From positions 1,550,001 to 1,614,000 of the forward strand of contig NZ_VCNI01000002.1 of assembly GCF_005937185.1 (NCBI RefSeq): a stretch of DNA of 64,000 bases, written 5' to 3'. Under the pieces are notes generated by a model. The model saw nothing but the letters and a program-made list of their open reading frames with translations. It was not told the DNA's origin and searched no databases. Position numbers and translations under genes: made by a program. Below, piece by piece: positions 22,028 to 30,728 of the stretch. The DNA is from Flagellimonas algicola. Lineage in GTDB: Bacteria > Bacteroidota > Bacteroidia > Flavobacteriales > Flavobacteriaceae. The stretch's first letter is position 1, and each line of letters opens with the position of its first letter.

Positions 22028-25000
22028 TTGAAAAAAATTACTTTACTCTCTTTATTCTTTGTTCTACTAGCAGCTAATACAATAGCTGCGCAAACAGGTG
22101 GTACTCCACGACCCTTTATCACCACGTGGAAAACGGACAACCTAGGTATTTCTGATGACAATTCGATATCTATACCTGCAAGACCTGGTTTTGTGTATAA
22201 TTATAGTATTGATTGGGGAGATGGTGATGTAGATACCAACGTCACGGGAGATATAGCCCATACTTATGATGCTCCTGACATATACACCGTTTCCATTTCC
22301 GGTACTTTTCCTGGCATTTTATTTAATAGCTATCCTGGGAATGAGGCAAATAGTGATGCTGCCAAACTCATTGAAATAAATCAATGGGGTGATATTCAAT
22401 GGCAAACCATGTTAGCCGCATTTGCTGGTTGTTCAAACTTGGACGTGTTTGCCATTGATGCTCCAGACCTTTCAAATGTTACATCACTATTTTCAACATT
22501 TGCGAACTGTAGTTCATTAGTGGGTAATGATACCTTTAATATCTGGGATGTCGGCACTATAGAAGATTTCACTCAAACATTTTCTGAATGTTCTGAATTT
22601 AATGCTAATGTATCCGATTGGGATTTGAGCAGCGCTAGAACTGTAATTAACATGTTTTCAGGGGCATCAAAGTTCAATCAAGACATAAGTCGTTGGAATA
22701 TTGGTAATGTTACTGATATGGATGGTTTTCTTAGCGGCACTTCTAATTTCAATTTTGATCTCTCTAATTGGGATGTTAGTGGGGTTACTAGTATGTTTCA
22801 AATGTTTGAATCATCTGCTTTTAACCAAGATATAGGTGGGTGGAATGTTTCAAACGTGACAAATATGGCCTTTATGTTCAGCGGCAACATGGCTTTCGAC
22901 CAAGATATTAGTAATTGGAATACATCAAAGGTTGAGTCTATGAGAGCAATGTTCCAGAACGGTGTTTTTAATCAAGATATTTCAGGTTGGGACGTTTCCA
23001 AGGTGAAAGATATGAGTTTTATGTTTGGTAACTCTAGAAAATTCAATCAAAACATCAGTTCATGGGATGTTTCAAACGTAGAAAACATGGAGTTTATGTT
23101 TGTTTTTACACTTGAGTTCAATCAGAGTCTGGCCGATTGGGATGTAGGTAAGGTCACAAAAATGACAAGGATGTTGGAGAACTCCTCGTTTGCCAATGAA
23201 AATTATGACAAGACTTTGCTGGGTTGGTCAACGCTCCCAAATATACAGCGGAATGTGGAACTAGATGCTCCAAGCAAACAATATTGCTTGGCCGAGGAGG
23301 CCCGCCAAAGTATTATTGACACCTATGGCTGGGCCATCAATGATGCTGGCAAAGCAACTGATTGTCAAAGACCCTTTGTCACCACATGGAAAACGGACAA
23401 TGTTGGATTGTCCGATGACAACCAAATAACTATACCGACTTTTGCGGCGGAGACCTATAATTATACGGTGGATTGGGGTGATGGCACTTCAGACACTAAT
23501 GTCACCGGTAATATTACTCATACTTATACCATACCTGGTATCTATACGGTTTCAATCACAGGACATTTTCCTAGAATTTATTTTCAAACTTCTACGGATA
23601 AAGAAAAAATAATTGAGGTAAATCAATGGGGAGACCTTGAATGGAAATCAATGGAACAGGCTTTTATAAATTGCATAAAATTGGATGTTTTGGCTGTTGA
23701 TGTTCCAGATCTTTCCCAAACATCCCACCTAGGATCGATGTTTAATGGATGTTTTACTTTGATCGGAAACCCTTCTTTCAATAGTTGGAATGTTGAAAAT
23801 GTGACAAGAATGGACGGAGCATTTGCGAATAGTTCTTTCAACCAACCCATTGGTAATTGGGATGTAAGCAGCGTTACCAATATGACGAGCATGTTTTTTA
23901 GAAATCACCATTTTAATCTAAATATTAGTGATTGGAATGTAGGGAATTGCAACAGCATGGTTGCAATGTTTGGTGAAGCAAGCTCATTTAATCAGCCAAT
24001 TGGGAATTGGAACGTATCTAACGTAACCAATATGGGCAGTATGTTCGAAGATGCATTTGCATTTGATCAAGATTTAAGCAGTTGGGATGTCACTAAGGTT
24101 ACGGATATGTCTCTTATGTTTTTTTACGCAACCTCATTTAATCAAAATATTGGTAACTGGAATGTACGAAATTGTAGCAGAATGCCTCTTATGTTTGGTA
24201 ATGCAACCTCCTTTAACCAAAATTTAGGAAGTTGGAATGTTGAAAGCGTAACTCAGATGATCAACATGTTTTTTAGGTCTGGTCTCCAGGATAACAATTA
24301 TGACCAAATTATAATAGGCTGGAGCCAATTACCTTCTTTACAAAATGGTGTTCAATTGGATGCTCCCCAAAACCAGTACTGTGAAGCAATAGAAGCCCGC
24401 CAAAGTATCATGGATACCTATGGATGGACCATCAATGATGGTGGAAGTGCAGAAACGGAACTTCCAATTGCTCTTTGCCGAGACATTACCGTAGTTCTTA
24501 ATGATGAAGGGGTTGCCACGATAACCGCTGCCGATATTGACAATGGCTCCACTACTTATTGCGGTATTGAAAGTGTATCTGTAAGCCCTTCCAGTTTTAC
24601 CTATGGGAATATTGGTCCCAATACGGTTACCTTAACAGTGACTCATGAAAATGGTAATACAGCCAGCTGTGATGCGCAAGTAATGGTAGTAGGGGCGCCA
24701 CTATGGATTGAGGATTTCAATGACCTAGCCCGTGGCACAACTGTGGACAATGGTTCCACGGCCTGGAGCGCGGTACGTGATGGAGGGGTATTTGAGGCTT
24801 GGGATGGCAGGTTTCGGATCAATAATGCAGGCTCAGGCCCAGGTACATGGACCTCTGAGGTGATTTCGATAAGCGGTACTGTGTCGGTCTCATTGGATGT
24901 TGACGATTCCGATCAGAAGAAGGAGCGGGCGGATTACGTCAGGGCCCTCTACATATTGGACGGTGGAACCCCAGTGGAGTTTGGCTTTGTTTCAGACGAC

Positions 25001-26104
25001 ATAGACCCACAGACCTTCACTGCGGACAATCTAGCCGGCAGTACCCTACAGATTATCATAGAATCTGAGGTCAGTGGCAACCCAGAAAATTATTATATCG
25101 ATAATATTGCGGTAAGAAAAGCATCTGCAGCTAGTATTTCTTATATGCTTAACGTCAACAATGGAAGTGGTGATGGTAACTATGAAGCAGGCGAGGTGGT
25201 CAATATAGTGGCGGACACGGCTCCTTCGGGCCAACAGTTCGAAGCATGGACCGGGGACGTTGGGGCTGTTTCTGATATCAACAGTGCAACTACCACTTTG
25301 ACAATGCCCTCTGCTAATGCTGAGATTACTGCCACCTATAGCACCATTCCTTCAGGTGGAACGATATGGTTGGAAGATTTCGAGGATCTCGTAAACGGTA
25401 TAACGGTAGACAATGGTTCCACGGCTTGGAATTCCATACGAGATAGTGGGGTGTTCGAAGTCTTAGATGGCAGGTTTCGTATTAATGGTTCGAGTTCTGG
25501 CCCGGGTACTTGGACTTCCGAGGTGATTTCAATAAGTGGTACGGTTTCAATTTCCATGGACGTTGACGATTCCGACCAGAAGAAAGAGCGGGCGGATTAC
25601 CTTCGGGCCTATTACGTTTTGGACGGTGGTACACCAGTACTGTTTGGTTCAGTTTCAGACGATATAGACCCACAAACCTTCACGGCAGACAATCTTTCAG
25701 GCAATACCATTCAGATTATTGTAGAGTCAAAAGTAAGTGGTTCCCCTGAAAATTACTATATCGATAATATAGCAGTATCTGGTTTTTCAACTAATTTAAC
25801 TGCGCGGATTGGAGATAATGCGGAAAGTAATACCCCTACAAGTAGAAGTTCTTTTGAGATTAAATTATATCCGAATCCGGCAACAACGCAGGTAACCACA
25901 ACTTTTGATGAGGCTGTTGAACTAATAGACATTAAGGTGTTTGATATGACAGGCCGTCTAGTAAAAGTTCATAGGGTGGCGGATCAACAAATGAAAGTGA
26001 ATTATTCAATGGATGTGAATGAACTACCAAGTGGCACTTACTTTATTCTAATGGAAGATGACAAGGGGAAGCAATTTCGTAAGCAAATGGTCATTGGAAA
26101 TTAA
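22028..26104 (+). CDS. BspA-type repeat surface protein with T9SS type A sorting domain
   Basis: A 1358-residue exported protein starting at TTG 22028 (then AAA AAA ATT), with a signal peptide ending near NTIAAQ. Two long tandem copies follow: each has a PKD-like head (SIDWGDGDVDTNVTG / TVDWGDGTSDTNVTG) and a run of BspA/DUF285 repeats of the form FNQDIGGWNVSNVTNMAFMF. Next are a HYR-like domain, two near-identical 130-residue jelly-roll modules separated by an InlB B-repeat-like segment (YMLNVNNGSGDGNYEAGEVV), and a C-terminal T9SS tail (KLYPNPATTQV ... LPSGTYFILM). It is predicted to be exported by T9SS and attached to the cell surface as an adhesin or binding protein. A terminator follows. 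Confidence 0.85.
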   Translation: MKKITLLSLFFVLLAANTIAAQTGGTPRPFITTWKTDNLGISDDNSISIPARPGFVYNYSIDWGDGDVDTNVTGDIAHTYDAPDIYTVSISGTFPGILFNSYPGNEANSDAAKLIEINQWGDIQWQTMLAAFAGCSNLDVFAIDAPDLSNVTSLFSTFANCSSLVGNDTFNIWDVGTIEDFTQTFSECSEFNANVSDWDLSSARTVINMFSGASKFNQDISRWNIGNVTDMDGFLSGTSNFNFDLSNWDVSGVTSMFQMFESSAFNQDIGGWNVSNVTNMAFMFSGNMAFDQDISNWNTSKVESMRAMFQNGVFNQDISGWDVSKVKDMSFMFGNSRKFNQNISSWDVSNVENMEFMFVFTLEFNQSLADWDVGKVTKMTRMLENSSFANENYDKTLLGWSTLPNIQRNVELDAPSKQYCLAEEARQSIIDTYGWAINDAGKATDCQRPFVTTWKTDNVGLSDDNQITIPTFAAETYNYTVDWGDGTSDTNVTGNITHTYTIPGIYTVSITGHFPRIYFQTSTDKEKIIEVNQWGDLEWKSMEQAFINCIKLDVLAVDVPDLSQTSHLGSMFNGCFTLIGNPSFNSWNVENVTRMDGAFANSSFNQPIGNWDVSSVTNMTSMFFRNHHFNLNISDWNVGNCNSMVAMFGEASSFNQPIGNWNVSNVTNMGSMFEDAFAFDQDLSSWDVTKVTDMSLMFFYATSFNQNIGNWNVRNCSRMPLMFGNATSFNQNLGSWNVESVTQMINMFFRSGLQDNNYDQIIIGWSQLPSLQNGVQLDAPQNQYCEAIEARQSIMDTYGWTINDGGSAETELPIALCRDITVVLNDEGVATITAADIDNGSTTYCGIESVSVSPSSFTYGNIGPNTVTLTVTHENGNTASCDAQVMVVGAPLWIEDFNDLARGTTVDNGSTAWSAVRDGGVFEAWDGRFRINNAGSGPGTWTSEVISISGTVSVSLDVDDSDQKKERADYVRALYILDGGTPVEFGFVSDDIDPQTFTADNLAGSTLQIIIESEVSGNPENYYIDNIAVRKASAASISYMLNVNNGSGDGNYEAGEVVNIVADTAPSGQQFEAWTGDVGAVSDINSATTTLTMPSANAEITATYSTIPSGGTIWLEDFEDLVNGITVDNGSTAWNSIRDSGVFEVLDGRFRINGSSSGPGTWTSEVISISGTVSISMDVDDSDQKKERADYLRAYYVLDGGTPVLFGSVSDDIDPQTFTADNLSGNTIQIIVESKVSGSPENYYIDNIAVSGFSTNLTARIGDNAESNTPTSRSSFEIKLYPNPATTQVTTTFDEAVELIDIKVFDMTGRLVKVHRVADQQMKVNYSMDVNELPSGTYFILMEDDKGKQFRKQMVIGN
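24700..25779 (+). repeat. Internal direct repeat in the BspA-type gene (offset 663 bp)
   Basis: Segments at about 24700-25116 and 25363-25779 encode nearly the same module (DNGSTAW ... VDDSDQKKERADY ... DDIDPQTFTADNL ... ENYYIDNIAV). The offset is exactly 221 codons and the DNA is still similar, with changes mostly at third positions. Confidence 0.8.
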
Positions 26105-26125
26105 CCCAATGCCGACTTAAAATAG

Positions 26126-26162
26126 AAGTCCTTCGATCACAGATAGATTGGAGGACTTTTTT
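26126..26162 (+). terminator. Intrinsic terminator after the BspA-type gene
   Basis: A 9-bp stem with one G-T wobble (26126-26134 with 26150-26158) followed by six T (26157-26162). Confidence 0.75.
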
Positions 26163-26204
26163 GTATAAAACTGTAGGCTTCTAGTCCTCCCCGCTTTGGT
26201 CCAT

Positions 26205-26239
26205 AAAAAAAGTCACAACCTTCAACAGATCATGACTTT
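26205..26239 (-). terminator. Terminator retained behind the truncated tRNA
   Basis: On the minus strand AAAGTCA and TGACTTT pair (26233-26239 with 26209-26215, 17-base loop) and run into a U-tract (26205-26211). It directly follows the tRNA-Met fragment and is probably that gene's original terminator. Confidence 0.6.
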
Positions 26240-26244
26240 CTTAG

Positions 26245-26287
26245 TAGCGGGAACAGGACTCGAACCTGTGACCTTCGGGTTATGAGC
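26245..26287 (-). pseudogene. tRNA-Met (CAT) 3' half; candidate integration scar (att)
   Basis: On the minus strand the sequence from GCTCATAACCCGA (anticodon loop with CAT, 26282-26284) through the variable loop, a T-arm ACAGG-TTCGAGT-CCTGT and the acceptor 3' strand TCCCGCT plus A is that of a tRNA-Met. The whole 5' half (acceptor 5' strand, D arm, 5' anticodon strand) is missing: upstream bases GGGGA do not pair with CCCGA as the intact stem would. Tyrosine recombinases often integrate in the 3' half of tRNAs and leave such a duplicate at the far end of the element. Given the strand, the element would lie to the right. Confidence 0.7.
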
Positions 26288-26338
26288 TCCCCAATGGGGT
26301 ACAAAACCCGGTCTTTTTCCGCCAATTTTGTCCAAAAA

Positions 26339-26360
26339 CGTGTACGGTATCGTGTACGGT
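26339..26360. repeat. Short direct repeat next to the tRNA fragment
   Basis: CGTGTACGGT occurs at 26339-26348 and again at 26351-26360. Its place between the tRNA scar and the first gene of the block would suit integrase arm-type binding sites; this is inference from position only. Confidence 0.4.
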
Positions 26361-26384
26361 TAATTAGGGTAAAAGTAGTAAAAA

Positions 26385-27524
26385 CTATCCACCCAAAACA
26401 CTGCTCAACCTGAACATGGGAAGATACATGGATACAAGGATGACACCAACGAAAAAACCAACGACCACGATGATCAGGGGCTCCATGATGGTGGACAGCA
26501 TTTTGGACTTTTGCTGAACCTCCCTGGCATATTGCTGGCTCAATTTATCGAAGATATATTCGGTCTGATTGGTCTCTTCGGCCACTTTGACCAAGGAAGA
26601 CATACGGTTATCAAAAAGCCTGTTGCCCCTGATGCTCTCATGTAGGCTGATACCTTTCATGATTTTATTTTCCATACTGCCCAATGCTTCCTGCAAAGGG
26701 GTAAAAGTGATCATTTTCTTCACCATTTGAATGCTGTTCAACATGGGCACCTTTGATGAGGTCAATAAGGCTGTGGTTTGGGCAAACTGGGACATGTAGA
26801 CCGTTTTGACAAATTCCCCTACAAATGGAACCCTGAGCAATAGAAAATCTCTTCTTCTTTTGATTTTGGGATTTTTCAGCAGGGGTTTTCTGAATATGAG
26901 AAAACCCAAAACGGCAAAGATTATGAGCAAACCATAATCTTTTATAAAATTGGATGCAGAGATGATCCAAACGGTAATTGTAGGCAGTTCCACCCCATTT
27001 TGCTTAAAAATGTCCTCAAACATGGGAACCACCATTCGGAGCATAAATACCACGACCAGAATGGCCGTTGCCAATATGATCATAGGGTAGGTCAGCGCGT
27101 TCAAAAGATTTCTGCGCTGTTCGTTTTTTTGTGCAAAATAATTTCCCAACTCTTGGGTAATCTTGCCAAGGTTTCCGCTTTCCTCTCCAATTTTTATGGA
27201 ATAATGCTCATATTCCGTGAATTCTTTTCTGGACTCTAGAATCTCGGAAAAACTGTGTCCAGCATCCAATTCGTTCAACATTTGGGAATAAAAATGCTGA
27301 AATTTCTCTTTCTTTTGGTTCTCCTTGATCAGGTCAAGGGCCTCCCTCAAATGGATTCCTGCCTTTAGCAACACTGCCAATTCACTGTAGAAAGATTCCT
27401 TTTTTTTGGAATTGAACATGTAGCCGAACAAGGAGATCTCTTTTTTAAGCAATTGCTCCAATCCATCCGTTTTGGACGTTTTGGGAGCTTCCGTATTCAT
27501 GGTATGTTCCAATTTGAATCCCAT
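26385..27524 (-). CDS. Type II secretion system F family inner-membrane protein (GspF/PilC-like)
   Basis: A 379-residue protein with two T2SSF domains (about 45-165 and 245-370) and three membrane spans (about 145-167, 197-215 and 345-368). Motifs are FYSELAVLLKAGIHLREAL, KIGEESGNLGKITQELG and, in the second copy, FAQTTALLTSSKVPML and KVAEETNQTEYIFDKL. GspF is the platform protein on which the GspE ATPase acts to push pseudopilins. It is the last gene of a coupled minus-strand series beginning at 31444; its start is 2 bases after the preceding stop. Its ATPase and secretin partners are in the plus-strand half at 49552-55723. Confidence 0.93.
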   Translation of the reverse strand: MGFKLEHTMNTEAPKTSKTDGLEQLLKKEISLFGYMFNSKKKESFYSELAVLLKAGIHLREALDLIKENQKKEKFQHFYSQMLNELDAGHSFSEILESRKEFTEYEHYSIKIGEESGNLGKITQELGNYFAQKNEQRRNLLNALTYPMIILATAILVVVFMLRMVVPMFEDIFKQNGVELPTITVWIISASNFIKDYGLLIIFAVLGFLIFRKPLLKNPKIKRRRDFLLLRVPFVGEFVKTVYMSQFAQTTALLTSSKVPMLNSIQMVKKMITFTPLQEALGSMENKIMKGISLHESIRGNRLFDNRMSSLVKVAEETNQTEYIFDKLSQQYAREVQQKSKMLSTIMEPLIIVVVGFFVGVILVSMYLPMFRLSSVLGG

Positions 27525-27526
27525 AA

Positions 27527-27997
27527 CTATTGATTTAGATAAGTGGTGGCCGCATTGGTTTTATAAACCACAATTCTTTGTTTTTTGCCCTCGTTCCCTA
27601 CGGAGAAATCCAGCGCATCCACCTCACTGGATTGTGTTGGTAATCCATTAAAATAATACGTCGCTTCATGTGTCTTTAGAAAGAAAGTATCCCTTTCCTT
27701 GACCACATAATCTTGCTGCCATTGATAAACGGTATTTTTCAGTTCATTGGCAAAGACAAGTTCATTCCTTTGCTCATCATACCAAACACCATCATGTCGG
27801 TTAAAATCTACCCACAAACTTTGCCTCAATAGATTGGCCTCCGTATTACTTTCGTAGATTCCACCAATGGTATACATCTGTTGCTGGACCAAGCGCAGTA
27901 CGGAAAACCCCAAACTAATCACGATGCTGGTGATCAACAGGACCACCAACATTTCTGTTAGGGTAAAGGCCTTTATTTTAGAGTTTTCAAGGTTCAT
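27527..27997 (-). CDS. Pseudopilin (GspH/I/J-like)
   Basis: A 156-residue protein with a prepilin-type N terminus: KIKA then FTLTEMLVVLLITSIVISLG, that is, a basic leader, a cleavage site, Glu at +5 and a hydrophobic helix. The residue before the cleavage site is Ala, not the usual Gly. The C-terminal part (YQWQQDYVVKERDTFFLK) is a small beta-rich head. It overlaps the upstream gene by 11 bases. It would be a minor subunit of the pseudopilus. Which of H, I or J it corresponds to cannot be decided from sequence alone. Confidence 0.75.
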   Translation of the reverse strand: MNLENSKIKAFTLTEMLVVLLITSIVISLGFSVLRLVQQQMYTIGGIYESNTEANLLRQSLWVDFNRHDGVWYDEQRNELVFANELKNTVYQWQQDYVVKERDTFFLKTHEATYYFNGLPTQSSEVDALDFSVGNEGKKQRIVVYKTNAATTYLNQ

Positions 27998-28322
27998 GAT
28001 CCATCTGATATAAGATTTCCTTATTGGTTTTGGTGTGGAGCGCGGTAAATGAAACTCCAGATGAGTTTAGTTCTTCATTTTCCACCACAGCTATTTCCCA
28101 ATGTTCCAACTCCGCGTAATACGGCAATGGCAGTGTTCCATGCTCATATCGGTATTTTAAGAGCAGAAATTCTTGTCTTACCAGCTCATCATTTTGTCCA
28201 ACGGTGTTTGTCAATATTGAATTCAATAACATACTGGACAACATAAAGACAAGCACGATTAAAATGGTTGCCACCAAGGTTTCCATGAGGGTTGAGGCCC
28301 TTAACTTTTTTAGTACAGCCAT
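27987..28322 (-). CDS. Pseudopilin (GspI-like, short)
   Basis: A 111-residue protein. The N terminus reads KKLRA then STLMETLVATILIVLVFMLSS: a prepilin-like leader with Ala at -1, Glu at +5 and a long hydrophobic helix, followed by a short head domain (WEIAVVENEELNSSGVSF). The short length suits a GspI-type initiator subunit, though this is only by size and position. It overlaps both neighbours (13 bases upstream, 11 downstream), so translation is coupled across the operon. Confidence 0.65.
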   Translation of the reverse strand: MAVLKKLRASTLMETLVATILIVLVFMLSSMLLNSILTNTVGQNDELVRQEFLLLKYRYEHGTLPLPYYAELEHWEIAVVENEELNSSGVSFTALHTKTNKEILYQMDHEP

Positions 28323-29578
28323 TTGACAATGCTGTTTGGTTGTTCATTTTGATAGGGTAATCCGGAAAATTTTTGGGGTAGGGCACTAAAATCTATGGTG
28401 CCATTGAACAAATGGTTTTGGTAGGCACTCCCATTTTCCAGGGCAATAAATCCTTGTGTAGCCACACTCCCTAGTACACTTCCCTTAAGTTCCAAATTCC
28501 CTTGGCACAACATGGACCCAATGAGCATTGCTTTTTCCGCAACATGGATATGGGTCATGGACTTATTTATCTCATTTTTGGTCTGATAAACCATCATCCC
28601 CCTAACTGTTGATCCCTTGTCCATAGTCATGTTCGGCGGTGTTCTTTTATTCTTGTCCAGCTCTCCTATTTTGGGTTGATGGACGGCAAGTACAGTTGGA
28701 TATTCCAGATTACAAGCTTGCCCCACTTTGATGGTTCTACTGGCCAATGCTTGAAAATTTCCAGAAACCTGGTCCTTTATCTCTATTTGAGGTGCGATAA
28801 GGAGCACATCTTTAAGCTGCGAAGACGGATGAACAATTATTTTATGTGCTGCCCAGACCACGACGTTTCCGCTAAGTGTTACCTTGTCCAATTCCAAAAA
28901 TTCTCCTTTGATGACCTTGGTTTCCTCCTTGAAACTTTGCCTTAAAATCATTCCTTTTTGAATTCGGATTGTCTCCCCCTTGGGCTGAAAAAATGGCTGG
29001 GTTAGGGTCTCAAGCTGGGATTGTAGTTCCAAATCCAATTGGGGCAGGGTAGATGAGCTTTTTTCCTCTTTACCGTAGATCAAGTGGGAGCCGGTATATC
29101 CCTGTCCTCGGATGTTTCCTCTTTTGATTCCCCTTTGGGGCAGGAAAGCATCTCCTTTGATCCTGGCCTTTCCCGCTATCACCATGGGTCTTTGGTTGTC
29201 TTGAAGATATAGAGCGGGGCGATTTTCAATCGTTTTTCCCACGAATCCGATCTTGGAAAACTGCAATTTACCTTTTTTCGCCATCACCTCCCTCAATTCC
29301 AGTAGTCCCCAAGTTTTTTTGGATACAGTCACTTCCATTTCCGAGGTCGCCTGAATGGACATCTCCATTGGTTTCCCCTCTTGCATGGGTTCCTTAAAGG
29401 AACTTTCCAGTCCGGTTTGAGCAGCTTGAATCAAATCTAAGGTGACATCGGTTTTCTTTTTGAATAGGACCTGGGTATAGGAAACCAGTACAAAAGACAT
29501 GAGCAGCACAGCTATTATGGCGCCCACAAAAAGCACGAATTGTAGTGCCCCTGCCCTTATTTTTTTTAATCCCATCAT
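28310..29578 (-). CDS. GspK-like pseudopilin with a beta-helix-like head
   Basis: A 422-residue protein whose N terminus (KKIRA then GALQFVLFVGAIIAVLLMSF) looks like a prepilin but has Phe instead of Glu at +5. Lack of Glu5 is the hallmark of the tip pseudopilin GspK. The large head, however, does not look like GspK. From about residue 100 it is a series of short hydrophobic strands with turns (MVIAGKARIKGDAFL, DKVTLSGNVVVWAAHKIIV, LLIAPQIEIKDQVSGNFQAL, MLIGSMLCQGNLELKGSVLG), reminiscent of a right-handed beta-helix or bactofilin-type fold. It may cap the pseudopilus. GspK homology is inferred from position and N terminus, not proven. Confidence 0.55.
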   Translation of the reverse strand: MMGLKKIRAGALQFVLFVGAIIAVLLMSFVLVSYTQVLFKKKTDVTLDLIQAAQTGLESSFKEPMQEGKPMEMSIQATSEMEVTVSKKTWGLLELREVMAKKGKLQFSKIGFVGKTIENRPALYLQDNQRPMVIAGKARIKGDAFLPQRGIKRGNIRGQGYTGSHLIYGKEEKSSSTLPQLDLELQSQLETLTQPFFQPKGETIRIQKGMILRQSFKEETKVIKGEFLELDKVTLSGNVVVWAAHKIIVHPSSQLKDVLLIAPQIEIKDQVSGNFQALASRTIKVGQACNLEYPTVLAVHQPKIGELDKNKRTPPNMTMDKGSTVRGMMVYQTKNEINKSMTHIHVAEKAMLIGSMLCQGNLELKGSVLGSVATQGFIALENGSAYQNHLFNGTIDFSALPQKFSGLPYQNEQPNSIVKWLY

Positions 29579-30033
29579 TCAGAAAGGGTAATGGTCTCGT
29601 GTTGGCCGTTGTACCTCACACGTATTTTGCTCACATTTCCGCTAAGCAATCGTACCCCGTCCACTTCCTGATTGGGGGACATCATATGCTGTTGCCCATC
29701 TATGGTAACAAAGAACATGGATTTTCCAGAACTCGCCTGAGATACCAAACCGGCATAAGCAATGTTCTTTTTGGGTTGGTCGGTCTTTTTGGAAACCTTT
29801 CTTTTTACCTTCTTATTCGGATTTTGCAAGGTGCCCAAAAAGGGGTCTCTATAGTTGGCATAAAGCGTAAACGTATCCTTTTTAATGGTTGCCGTGGGAA
29901 TATCCACGGCTTGCTTTTGTACAATTGAAGGTTCTTCGTTCGGAGAAAGGGTATTTACCACCTTAAACCCGATCAAGCCCCAGATAACCAGGACTACACC
30001 TAAAAGCAAATATGTCTTGGTTCGTTTGCTCAA
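29575..30033 (-). CDS. GspC/PilP-like inner-membrane protein
   Basis: A 152-residue protein with one N-terminal membrane span (about 8-27, LLLGVVLVIWGLIGFKVV). A periplasmic part carries YRDPFLG (about residues 60-66), similar to the RDPF segment in PilP, and a small beta domain at the C terminus (YAGLVSQASSGKSMFFVTI, DGVRLLSGNVSKIRVRYN) like the homology region of GspC/PilP, which touches the secretin. A lysine-rich linker lies between. It overlaps both neighbours by 4 bases (ATGA type). It likely couples the inner-membrane platform to the secretin at 51863. Confidence 0.6.
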   Translation of the reverse strand: MSKRTKTYLLLGVVLVIWGLIGFKVVNTLSPNEEPSIVQKQAVDIPTATIKKDTFTLYANYRDPFLGTLQNPNKKVKRKVSKKTDQPKKNIAYAGLVSQASSGKSMFFVTIDGQQHMMSPNQEVDGVRLLSGNVSKIRVRYNGQHETITLSE

Positions 30034-30728
30034 TTGCTGATGGTAAAATTAAAAGTATTGCTGTCCCCGCTTTGGTTGCCGGCAGCATCATACGCGCGCA
30101 CTACCCAATAAAAAGTTCCATCGGATAAGTTGGTGGTAAAGGTCTTGTTGGCTCCCAAGCCCTTGGTTTCCAAGGACTGTAAACTTTCATCAGCATAGAT
30201 AAAGATGCTGTCGCGTTCCGCACTGCCTGCAACATCTACCCGTGTCCATGAAAAGTTGACTTCGGTTGCAGTAAGCGATGCTCCATTGGCCGGACTTACA
30301 GGTTGGGGGGTATTGGGAGGGGTCAGATCCAAATTTTCATCCCCGTTCACTTGAAAACCACTCAATGAATAGGCCGTTTCATAACCGCTGTTCACGGCTT
30401 TTACCCGCCATTGATAGTTTCCATTGAACAAATCTTGATGGATCCGGGTTTTGATCTGGTCCAGGGAATCCACTTCCACAATACTGTCCAATACCAATTG
30501 GGCTGCATTTTCAAAGCTGGGAGTCGCAATCTGCACTTGGTAGGCAGTCGCATCCTCTATCTCTTCCCAATTCAGGGATATGGCATTGGTGGTGAGCACA
30601 CTTCCCTCGGTTGGGGCCAGAATGTCCACCATTTGGGTAGAAATGTCCGGTACTTCCAGGATATCTTCACAACCTAAAGCAAGCAGAACTGCTGCCAGTA
30701 GGCACAATAGTAATTTATTCAGACTCAT
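30030..30728 (-). CDS. Lipoprotein with two FN3-like domains
   Basis: A 232-residue lipoprotein; the lipobox LLALGC gives a lipidated Cys at about residue 20. Two fibronectin III-like domains follow (about 35-130: LNWEEIEDATAYQVQIA, GNYQWRVKAV; about 140-232: FSWTRVDVAGSAERDSIFIY, GTFYWVVRAYDAAGNQSGD). It is coupled by 4-base overlaps to the GspC-like gene and the lipoprotein upstream. A role in secretin support or cargo contact is possible from location only; no known T2SS component is recognised. Confidence 0.6.
   Translation of the reverse strand: MSLNKLLLCLLAAVLLALGCEDILEVPDISTQMVDILAPTEGSVLTTNAISLNWEEIEDATAYQVQIATPSFENAAQLVLDSIVEVDSLDQIKTRIHQDLFNGNYQWRVKAVNSGYETAYSLSGFQVNGDENLDLTPPNTPQPVSPANGASLTATEVNFSWTRVDVAGSAERDSIFIYADESLQSLETKGLGANKTFTTNLSDGTFYWVVRAYDAAGNQSGDSNTFNFTISN

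Noticed and set aside
22600..24300. CRISPR-like periodic DNA
   Set aside because: The periodicity is codon-level BspA repeats inside one open frame; no constant direct repeats with unique spacers. No CRISPR array or cas gene was seen anywhere in the window.
26245..26287. Functional tRNA-Met gene
   Set aside because: Only the 3' half can be built; the 5' side does not pair with the acceptor or anticodon strands.
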